Shown one piece after another: positions 1-5,844 of a DNA stretch of 10,277 nucleotides (its first letter is position 1; each line of letters opens with the position of its first letter). Under the pieces are notes generated by a model. It worked only from the letters and a program-made list of their open reading frames with translations. It did not search any database and was not told the DNA's origin. The DNA comes from Actinomycetota bacterium (GTDB lineage: Bacteria > Actinomycetota > UBA4738 > HRBIN12), in NCBI GenBank assembly GCA_005883885.1, contig VAYF01000077.1:1-10277 (forward strand). Reading direction: 5' to 3'. The translations under genes were made by a program, and so were the position numbers.

Positions 1-45
1 GAGACCGACCAGCTTCCGGGCCAGAAGGGCAAGCCGGTGGAGTGA
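1..45 (+). CDS. possible C-terminal end of an upstream gene (partial)
   Basis: Frame 1 reads 14 codons (ending GQKGKPVE) to a TGA at 43-45. A hydrophilic lysine-containing tail of this kind would suit the end of a protein whose body lies outside the window, but 14 codons cannot show that the stretch is coding or name a family. The frame of the following cyclase is also open back to base 2, but there it is arginine/alanine-rich and looks like a non-coding frame. Confidence 0.25.
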   Translation, partial: ETDQLPGQKGKPVE

Positions 46-88
46 GCCGGGCGCTCCGGCGGCGAGACGGATACGCTACGCCGCGAGC

Positions 89-922
89 ATGGCCGAATAC
101 GCGACCCCCGAAGAAGAGTGGCACGATTTCCTGAGCGGCACGCACCCACACCTCCAGGACAAGAGCCCGCTCCGACTGATCCCGTCGAACCCGCGGTGCA
201 AGCTCTGCCAGGCTCCGTTCGGCTCGCCCGGCAGGTTCTTCCTGGCGAGATACGGATACACGCCGTGGGTGAAGCAGCCGAAGATCTGCGGGCGTTGCTT
301 CAAGAGCATCGGGGATCACGCCCAGATGTGCCCCGGCGCTCCCGCAGGACAGGAGATCCGCGGAGGTGAGGTCGAGATCTCCATGCTGTTCGCCGACGTC
401 CGAGGCTCGAGCCAGCTCGCTCGGCAGATGCCGGTGATCGATTTCACGCGACTGATGAACCGCTTCTACCGCGAGTCGAGCCGGGTCCTGATCGAGGGTG
501 ACGCGATCATCGAGAAGTTCGTCGGCGACGAGATCGTCGGTCTGTTCATCCCGTTCCTGACCGGGCCCGAGCACGCCGTGCGCGCGGTTGGAACCGCGCA
601 GGAGCTGCTCCGTGTCACGGGCCACGGCTCGCCGGAGGGGCCCTGGGTCCCGATCGGTGCGGGCGTGCACACGGGTACGGCGTTCGTCGGGATGGTCGGA
701 TCGAACAACACGAGTGACTTCACGGCTCTGGGCGACCCGGTCAACATCGCCGCCCACCTCGCGTCGCAGGGTGCGATCGGCGAGATCCTGGTGACGGACC
801 GGGCCGCCGAAGCAGCCGGCGTGGTCGCGGATGGGCTCGAGCATCGGCACCTCTCCCTGAAGGGCCACCCCGTCGACGCCTTGGTGCTGTCGGCGGCGCC
901 CCTGGCTCCGACGAGCGGCTAG
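89..922 (+). CDS. class III adenylate/guanylate cyclase with N-terminal zinc-ribbon-like segment
   Basis: A soluble 277-residue protein predicted to make cyclic AMP (possibly cGMP) from the nucleoside triphosphate. The N-terminal 90 residues hold two CxxC pairs (C37/C40 and C67/C70) plus C81, a likely zinc site or redox site. The catalytic domain spans about 95-270. The metal-binding aspartates are D103 (in FADVRGSS) and D147 (in KFVGDE). The substrate-selecting pair is K143 and T212; Thr in place of the usual Asp is the mark of class IIIb cyclases, several of which respond to bicarbonate. N219 of the transition-state pair is present in GDPVN, but the usual Arg four residues later is His223. 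There are no membrane segments. ATG at 89 is chosen because it precedes an N-terminus resembling that of related cyclases; the Shine-Dalgarno is weak and a TACGCT hexamer at 72-77 could be a -10 box for a near-leaderless message. The next gene encodes a cyclic-nucleotide-binding protein, a plausible receiver. Confidence 0.9.
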   Translation: MAEYATPEEEWHDFLSGTHPHLQDKSPLRLIPSNPRCKLCQAPFGSPGRFFLARYGYTPWVKQPKICGRCFKSIGDHAQMCPGAPAGQEIRGGEVEISMLFADVRGSSQLARQMPVIDFTRLMNRFYRESSRVLIEGDAIIEKFVGDEIVGLFIPFLTGPEHAVRAVGTAQELLRVTGHGSPEGPWVPIGAGVHTGTAFVGMVGSNNTSDFTALGDPVNIAAHLASQGAIGEILVTDRAAEAAGVVADGLEHRHLSLKGHPVDALVLSAAPLAPTSG

Positions 923-954
923 GGAACGCCTCCGGGAGGAGCGGTGACGGGAGC

Positions 955-3825
955 GTGAGCGCCCTCGCGAGCATCCTCCGGATCCGACCCGGCGAAGGAC
1001 GCATGGTCGGTTCGGTGGTCGGCTTGCTGTTCGTCGCGTCCGCGGGACTCACGATCGGCGAGAGCGGCGTCAACGCCCTGTTCTTCGAGCGCATCGGTCC
1101 GGACGCGCTTCCCGTCATGTATCTCGCCCAAGGCGTGACCGGCCTCGTCGCCATGCTCGTGCTGACCGGCTCGCTCGCTCGGTTCGACCGTCGACGCGCG
1201 TACATCGTCATGCCCGCTTTGCTGGCGGCCGTCGTCGTGGTCGAGCGCGCGATCGTCGCGACCGACGTGCACTGGATCTACCGGGCGTTGTGGCTGACGG
1301 TCGCCGTCGCGACGTTGGTGCAATCGGTGTACCTGTGGGGGGCGGCAGGCGCGGTGACCGACACCCGACGCGCCAAGCGATTGTTCCCCTTGTTCGGCTC
1401 CGGCTCGATCCTCGGCTCGGTCGTGGGCGGGCTCCTCACCGGACCGCTCGCCGGGTCGATCGGCATCCGCAACCTGCTGCTCGTCTGGGCCGCGTGCCTC
1501 GTGGGCGCCTCGGTCCTCGGTGCCGGCGTGTTGGGTGTACGCCGAGAGGGGCGCATCGTTCGAGGGCGCGCCCGGCGCCGCCCTTCGGCGCTCCGCGACA
1601 TCACCGATGCCTTGTCATTCGTCCGCCGTTCCCCGCTCCTGATGTGGATGACCGGAGCCGGCGTGCTGTTCTCGGTCCTGTTCTATTCGTTGTTCCTCCC
1701 GTTCGCGCAAGCGGCCACCGCTCGCTACCCGGATCCGGAAGCCCTCGCCGGGTTCCTCGGCGTGTTCAGCGCCGCCGTCACGATCGTCGCGTTCGTGATC
1801 TCCATCCTCTTCGCGAACCGCCTGCTGGCCTGGCTCGGGGCGGCGGCGGTGATCCTGGTGCTCCCGGCGCTGTACGGGGGCTCGTTCGGGATCCTGCTCG
1901 CGAGCTCGGCATTCACGACCCTCGTCGTCACCCGCGCGGCCGTGATGGTCTGGTTGCAGGGGGTGGCGTCGCCGGCCTGGGAGACGCTCGTCAACGTGGT
2001 CCCGGAGGTCCGTCGTGATCAGGTCCGCGCATTCATCTCGGGCGGACCGAGCCAGACGGGGACCGCGATCGCGGGCGTGCTGACGCTCGTCGGACAGCAG
2101 GCGCTCACGGCGACGCAGCTCTCGATCATCGGGCTGGCGGTCGCCGCCGTGACGATCTGGGCGGCGTGGCGGATCCGCCGTTCGTACACCGGCGCCCTCG
2201 TCGACGCGCTCCGTGCCGGTCGCCCGAGCGTGTTCGAGGGCAGGCCGGTCCAGGGAACACCGGTCGTGCTCGAGCTGGATGCGACGGCGATCGGGCTCGC
2301 GCTCGAGGCATCGCGTGACGAGGACCCGCGGGTGCGCCGGCTGGGCGTGGAGATGCTTGCGGCGGGCGACGATCCTCGCGTCCGAGCCGAGCTCGAGGAT
2401 CGCACGAAGGACGTGGACGCGATGGTCCGGGCGCTCGCGATCGATGGGCTCTCGGGGTCGGAGGGGGTCGACGGATCGATCCTGACCCGTGCGCTCGGGG
2501 ACGAGGCGGCGATCGTCCGACTCGCAGCGGTCGAGGCGATCGCGGAAGGGTCGCGCGGCTTCCGGATGGAAGAGCGGTTGGGGCCGCTCCAGGCGGATCC
2601 GGATCCGGTGGTCGCCGCCGCCGTCGGGGTGGCTCTGCTGGGAGGGCCGTCTCGTCCGGGCGCGGTCGAGAGCGTTCGTCGGCTCCTCTCTCACGAGCGG
2701 GACGACGTCCGGGTCGCGGCGGTCCAGAAGCTCCGCGCCGCGAGCCCGGACGATGTGATCGCGCTCGCGCTACCGATGCTCGAGGACCCATCGCCGGCCG
2801 TGCGAACGGAGGCGCTTCGCACGCTCGCGTCGGCTGCCCCGGAGCCTGCCCTCGCGCCGGTGCTGGGTGCGCTCGAAGGTCAGGACGCGTCCCTGCGCGA
2901 GGCGGCGCTCGATGTCCTCGTGGGCCTCGATCTCCGCGACCAGGCGCCCGTGATCGAGCGCTTGGCTCGCGAACGATCCTCCCTGGCGCGTCACGATCTG
3001 AGGCTGGCGACGGTGATCCCGTCGCACGGAGCCGAAGCGGAGCTGCTCCGGTCGGCCGTCCTCGAGCGCGGCCGGTCGCACGCCATCGTGGCGCTCTCGG
3101 CCGTCTCCCTCGTGAGCCGGGACGGCGACGCGATGCGGGCGGCGCTCGACAACCTCCGCGGGACCGATCCCGGTCAGCTCGCGAACGCGCTCGAGACGCT
3201 CGAGGCGACCGAGCACCGGTCACTCGCGACCCCGCTCCTCCCTTTGTGGGAGCGGACCGCGAGCACCACGGGTCCACCCGACGACTGGCTCGAGCTCGTC
3301 GCGGAGGACCGAGATCCGCTCATCCGCTCATGCGTCGAGCTCCTGCGCACGAAGGACCAACGAGGAGGGATCATGGGCCGCTCACGAACCTCGATGTCCC
3401 CGATGGAACGCGTGCTCGCGCTCCGGACGATACCGTTGTTCCAGGAGCTGTCGACGGCCGACCTCCGGCGGCTCGCCGACCTCGCAGAGGAGCGTTCGTT
3501 CGTCGACGGCGAGGTGATCTCGTCCGAAGGCGAGGTCGGCGACGAGCTGCACCTCGTGCTCGGCGGGACCGTCGCCGTCACGCGAGGTGGTACGGGGTCG
3601 GCCTCGACGGTGGCCCGGCGCGGGCCGGGCGACGTCGTCGGCGAGATGTCGATCATCACGCGCAAACCGAGGGTGGCCTCGCTCATCGCCGAGGGGGACG
3701 TGCGGACGATCCGGATCGGCCGGCAGGAGTTCGAGAGCATGATCCGCGAGCGGCCCGACGTGTCCCTGGCCATGATGCGGGTGTTGGCGGAACGTCTGGG
3801 CGCCGAGACGCGTGCGCCGAGATGA
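955..3825 (+). CDS. NTT/MFS-like transporter fused to HEAT repeats and a cyclic-nucleotide-binding domain
   Basis: A 956-residue membrane protein in three parts. Residues about 19-405 form roughly 12 hydrophobic helices resembling the nucleotide-transporter (Npt/Tlc) and MFS fold, with the conserved-looking RPGEGR lead at 11-16. Residues about 440-800 are HEAT repeats with recurring D-P-x-V-R turns (for example near 457-461, 549-552, 583-586 and 611-617). Residues about 818-945 are a CRP/PKA-type cNMP-binding domain; its phosphate-binding cassette keeps Glu897 and Arg906 in the PKA-like spacing GEMSIITRKPRVAS, so it should bind cAMP or cGMP. The substrate is unknown: free-living bacteria carry such fusions without proven ATP/ADP exchange. 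GTG at 955 keeps the RPGEGR lead; the GGGAGGA at 934-940 is rather distant (14 nt), and ATG at 1003 is a weaker alternative start. It lies 32 nt after the cyclase gene, probably in the same operon, so the cyclase may supply its ligand. The reading frame is intact. Confidence 0.88.
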   Translation: MSALASILRIRPGEGRMVGSVVGLLFVASAGLTIGESGVNALFFERIGPDALPVMYLAQGVTGLVAMLVLTGSLARFDRRRAYIVMPALLAAVVVVERAIVATDVHWIYRALWLTVAVATLVQSVYLWGAAGAVTDTRRAKRLFPLFGSGSILGSVVGGLLTGPLAGSIGIRNLLLVWAACLVGASVLGAGVLGVRREGRIVRGRARRRPSALRDITDALSFVRRSPLLMWMTGAGVLFSVLFYSLFLPFAQAATARYPDPEALAGFLGVFSAAVTIVAFVISILFANRLLAWLGAAAVILVLPALYGGSFGILLASSAFTTLVVTRAAVMVWLQGVASPAWETLVNVVPEVRRDQVRAFISGGPSQTGTAIAGVLTLVGQQALTATQLSIIGLAVAAVTIWAAWRIRRSYTGALVDALRAGRPSVFEGRPVQGTPVVLELDATAIGLALEASRDEDPRVRRLGVEMLAAGDDPRVRAELEDRTKDVDAMVRALAIDGLSGSEGVDGSILTRALGDEAAIVRLAAVEAIAEGSRGFRMEERLGPLQADPDPVVAAAVGVALLGGPSRPGAVESVRRLLSHERDDVRVAAVQKLRAASPDDVIALALPMLEDPSPAVRTEALRTLASAAPEPALAPVLGALEGQDASLREAALDVLVGLDLRDQAPVIERLARERSSLARHDLRLATVIPSHGAEAELLRSAVLERGRSHAIVALSAVSLVSRDGDAMRAALDNLRGTDPGQLANALETLEATEHRSLATPLLPLWERTASTTGPPDDWLELVAEDRDPLIRSCVELLRTKDQRGGIMGRSRTSMSPMERVLALRTIPLFQELSTADLRRLADLAEERSFVDGEVISSEGEVGDELHLVLGGTVAVTRGGTGSASTVARRGPGDVVGEMSIITRKPRVASLIAEGDVRTIRIGRQEFESMIRERPDVSLAMMRVLAERLGAETRAPR

Positions 3826-3826
3826 T

Positions 3827-4003
3827 TCAGCTCTTGGCTTCGCGGTCGGTGGACCTGACCGCCCATCCGAGCCACAGGATGAGCGGGGTCACCGACATCG
3901 CCCCAAGGATCGCGAAGTAGAGCAGGATCTCCGCGGGATGCTCGAGTTTCGCCGGCAACCATGACGTCAGACCGTTCATGAAGGTCTGCATGGACGCGAG
4001 CAT
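3827..4003 (-). CDS. 58-residue single-pass membrane protein, unknown function
   Basis: The protein runs from ATG at 4003 to TGA at 3829-3827. The N-terminal half is mildly amphipathic (MLASMQTFMNGLTSWLPAKL), followed by one strongly hydrophobic helix at about residues 24-49 (ILLYFAILGAMSVTPLILWL and on to GWAV) and a charged tail, RSTDREAKS, that would favour a cytoplasmic C-terminus. The start is well supported: GGGAGG (4015-4010 on the minus strand) sits 6 nt before the ATG. The gene is tail-to-tail with the cNBD transporter, one base separating the stops. I do not recognise a family. It could be an accessory peptide of the neighbouring transporter, a component of a larger membrane complex, or unrelated; nothing in the sequence decides. 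Confidence 0.7.
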   Translation of the reverse strand: MLASMQTFMNGLTSWLPAKLEHPAEILLYFAILGAMSVTPLILWLGWAVRSTDREAKS

Positions 4004-4009
4004 CGATGG

Positions 4010-4015
4010 CCTCCC
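4010..4015 (-). promoter_or_regulatory. ribosome binding site of the 58-residue membrane protein gene
   Basis: The minus strand reads GGGAGG, then 6 nt, then ATG. This near-perfect anti-16S match at ideal spacing is the main evidence that the short minus-strand frame is a real gene, and it fixes its start. Confidence 0.7.
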
Positions 4016-4033
4016 GGGTCCCGGTCGCGAGAC

Positions 4034-4039
4034 ATGCTA
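4034..4039 (-). promoter_or_regulatory. candidate -10 box for the small membrane protein gene
   Basis: The minus strand reads TAGCAT, matching TATAAT at four of six positions. It would start transcription about 24 nt before the ATG, leaving a short leader that holds the ribosome binding site. No convincing -35 box lies upstream, so this is only a candidate. Confidence 0.3.
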
Positions 4040-4134
4040 CCCCGATGACGCACCCGCGACCGGCTCCCCGAAAGGTCTTGCTTCCGTTGACATCACCGTG
4101 CGAGACTTCGCGGGTCCGGGCCAAGCCTGGACCT

Positions 4135-4174
4135 GACGGCGGCACGACGCGGGCACGTGCCGCCGTCGCCTTTT
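4135..4174 (+). terminator. rho-independent terminator-like hairpin
   Basis: GACGGCGGCAC (4135-4145) and GTGCCGCCGTC (4157-4167) form a perfect 11-bp G+C-rich stem with an 11-nt loop, followed after GCC by TTTT (4171-4174). The T-run is on the + side only, so it would stop + strand transcripts. A weaker 5-bp hairpin (GGTCC 4113-4117 with GGACC 4129-4133) lies just before it. No + strand gene is recognisable in 3826-4134, so it may stop read-through from the transporter gene before the tRNA, or end a short unrecognised RNA. The remainder of 4016-4134 shows nothing else I can name apart from an isolated TTGACA at 4087-4092 with no matching -10. Confidence 0.5.
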
Positions 4175-4186
4175 CCGGGGCGTTGC

Positions 4187-4192
4187 TATCGT
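4187..4192 (+). promoter_or_regulatory. candidate -10 box of the tRNA-Val gene
   Basis: TATCGT preceded by TGC resembles an extended -10 element. Transcription would begin about 4199-4200, five to six nt before the mature tRNA. It lies between the terminator-like hairpin and the tRNA, where a tRNA promoter is expected. No good -35 box is seen. Confidence 0.35.
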
Positions 4193-4204
4193 GACGGCCC
4201 TCCC

Positions 4205-4276
4205 GGGCGCGTAGCTCAGCGGGAGAGCGCTCGCCTCACACGCGAGAGGTCGCTGGTTCGATCCCAGCCGCGCCCA
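4205..4276 (+). tRNA. tRNA-Val (anticodon CAC)
   Basis: A complete cloverleaf of 72 nt can be folded by eye. The acceptor stem GGGCGCG (4205-4211) pairs with CGCGCCC (4269-4275) and is followed by discriminator A4276. The D stem is GCTC/GAGC, the anticodon stem CTCGC/GCGAG with loop CTCACAC, giving anticodon CAC at 4237-4239, and the T stem is GCTGG/CCAGC with loop TTCGATC. CAC reads the valine codon GUG, which is frequent in this G+C-rich DNA. The 3' end continues CGA, so CCA is not encoded and must be added by tRNA nucleotidyltransferase. The ABC transporter gene starts 52 nt downstream. Confidence 0.95.
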
Positions 4277-4312
4277 CGAGGGCCCGGCTTAACGCGCGCC
4301 GATGTTGCCACC

Positions 4313-4320
4313 AGGAAGGA
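4313..4320 (+). promoter_or_regulatory. ribosome binding site that sets the ABC ATPase start
   Basis: AGGAAGGA lies 8 nt before the ATG at 4329. It favours that start over the in-frame ATG at 4302, which would add nine residues and place this motif inside the coding region. Confidence 0.7.
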
Positions 4321-4328
4321 TCGCCCGC

Positions 4329-5069
4329 ATGTCGAGCACGGTCACGAAGGTCGCCGCCCGCACCGAGGGCTTGCGCAAGGTCTACGGGGAGGGCGACGCC
4401 AGCGTTGAGGCGCTGCGAGGCGTTACCCTCGAGTTCGCCGTCGCCGGCTTCACCGCGATCATGGGTCCGTCCGGCTCGGGCAAGTCCACCTTGCTGCACT
4501 GCCTCGCCGGGCTGGACACCCCGACCGAGGGTCATGTCTTCATCGGCGACGTGGACATCACGACGCTCTCGGAACGTTCACTCACCCAGCTCCGTCGGGA
4601 CAAGATCGGCTTCGTCTTCCAGGCCTACAACCTGGTACCGACGCTCACTGCGAAGGAGAACATCACGCTCCCGCTGGACATCGCCGGGCGGGACGTGGAT
4701 CGTGCCTGGTTCGACGAGGTCGTCGACACGACCGGCCTCCGAGACCGGCTCGGTCACAAACCCACGGAACTGTCGGGCGGCCAGCAACAGCGGGTCGCCG
4801 GTGCGCGCGCGCTGGTCTCCCGCCCGGAGATCGTGTTCGCCGACGAGCCGACCGGCAACCTGGACTCGCGATCCAGCGACGAGCTCCTGACGTTCCTGCG
4901 GGGAGCGGTCACCGATCACGGACAGACCATCGTGATGGTGACGCACGACGCGAGAGCGGCGAGCTATGCCGACCGCGCCGTCTTCCTTGGCGACGGTCGG
5001 GTCGTGGACGAGATGCAGGCGCCGACGGCGGAACGCATCCTCGACCGTCTCAAGTCCCTCGAGGTCTGA
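4329..5069 (+). CDS. ABC transporter ATP-binding protein, MacB/LolD type
   Basis: A 246-residue nucleotide-binding subunit that powers a membrane permease of the MacB/FtsX class from the cytoplasmic face. All ATPase motifs are intact: Walker A GPSGSGKST at 46-54, Q-loop Gln98, signature LSGGQ at 148-152, Walker B VFADE at 169-173 with catalytic Glu173, and switch His206 in VTHD. The EPTGNLDS after Walker B is typical of the LolD/MacB/FtsE group. The start follows a strong ribosome binding site. The permease begins 4 nt after this gene's stop, so the two are surely one operon. Such pairs export lipids, peptides, antibiotics or lipoproteins, or transmit mechanical signals; the substrate cannot be told here. 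No HlyD/MacA-like adaptor gene is nearby, as is usual in Gram-positive lineages. Confidence 0.93.
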   Translation: MSSTVTKVAARTEGLRKVYGEGDASVEALRGVTLEFAVAGFTAIMGPSGSGKSTLLHCLAGLDTPTEGHVFIGDVDITTLSERSLTQLRRDKIGFVFQAYNLVPTLTAKENITLPLDIAGRDVDRAWFDEVVDTTGLRDRLGHKPTELSGGQQQRVAGARALVSRPEIVFADEPTGNLDSRSSDELLTFLRGAVTDHGQTIVMVTHDARAASYADRAVFLGDGRVVDEMQAPTAERILDRLKSLEV

Positions 5070-5073
5070 GCGA

Positions 5074-5844
5074 GTGCTCCGCGCCACCGTCAAGAGCCTC
5101 CTGGCCCGGAAGCTGCGACTGGTCCTGACGGCGCTGGCGATCGTCCTCGGGGTGGGCTTCACCGCAGGCACGTTCGTCCTGACCGACACGGCTCTCAAGA
5201 GCGTCGATGATCTCTTCGGCCAGGTGTACGCGAACACCGACGTCGTGGTGCAGGCGCACCAGGCGTTCAATCCCACCGAGGGAGGAGGCGGCGGGGGAGG
5301 CGGCGGTCAAGAGCTGAACCCCATCCCGGAGCGCCTCCTTCCGTCGGTCCGGGCCGTGCCCGGCGTGCGGTTCGCCGAGGGCTCGGTGCAGTCGTTCGCG
5401 CAGATCATCGATCCGACGACGGGCAAGGTCATCCAGTCCGGGGGCGCCCCCACGATCGGAAGTTCCTGGTCCCCGGACCTGTCCCCGTTCACGCTCGAGC
5501 CGGGCGGGGCGGCGCCCGTCGGTCCGCATGAGGTCGTCGTGGATGAAGGTACGGCGACCGGCCACCGTCTCAGCGTCGGCGAACAGATCCGCGTCGTAAC
5601 GACGTCGGGGCCCGGCGAGTACACGATCACCGGTTTCGTACGGTTCGGGAGCTCGAACAGCCTCCTCGGGGCGTCGTTCGCGATCTTCGACCTGCCGACC
5701 GCGCAGCGCCTGTTCCAGCGGGTCGGGAGCAGGATCAGGTCAACCGGGGTCTCGGGTTCCTGCGGACCGGATTGCTCGTGTTCGGCTTCGTCGCCTTGTT
5801 CGTCGGTGCCTTCATCATCTTCAACACCTTCAACATCGTGGTGA
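5074..5844 (+). pseudogene. ABC permease (MacB/FtsX family), N-terminal part, frame broken at about 5728
   Basis: The partner permease of the ATPase just upstream. GTG at 5074 follows GAGG at 5061-5064. Residues about 14-36 are the first membrane helix, and residues about 40-218 are the extracytoplasmic MacB-type core domain, containing a run of nine glycines at 70-78. Family-like sequence is recognisable to QRLFQRVG (residue 218, base 5727). The remaining frame to 5844 is a serine/cysteine-rich stretch that is simply the downstream FtsX coding sequence read in the wrong frame. The true continuation resumes in another frame at 5727, and by comparison with relatives some 40 residues from the end of the core domain are absent. 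As written it would yield a non-functional stub. Confidence 0.8.

Noticed and set aside
2126..3277. Long minus-strand frames (also 5735-6871 and 8426-9700)
   Set aside because: Arg/Pro/Ser-rich or repetitive translations opposite well-supported genes; long open antisense frames are expected in DNA this rich in G+C.
4152..4161. GGCACGTGCC perfect palindrome as an operator
   Set aside because: It lies inside the larger 11-bp hairpin and is more simply part of that structure; no second copy is seen.
4006..4194. A 62-codon + strand frame between the small membrane gene and the tRNA
   Set aside because: No ribosome binding site, overlaps the minus-strand gene start and the terminator-like hairpin, and has no recognisable protein features.
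4205..4276. tRNA-Val as an integration site of a mobile element
   Set aside because: No integrase gene, no repeat of the tRNA 3' end within the window, and flanking genes look native.
4157..4408. An 83-codon + strand frame across the tRNA, reading VAQRESARLTRERSLVRSQP, and a minus frame reading GAAGIEPATSRV
   Set aside because: These are the well-known false peptides produced by translating tRNA genes; the tRNA-Val cloverleaf explains the sequence.
5722..5735. Programmed -1 frameshifting or ribosomal bypassing in the permease, thrS or HIT gene
   Set aside because: No slippery heptamer is visible, and the missing conserved blocks are not encoded in the window, so recoding could not restore the proteins.
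5728..5844. Ser/Cys-rich tail of the first permease frame as a genuine C-terminus
   Set aside because: The same bases encode a perfect FtsX helix in the next frame, so the tail is a misreading.
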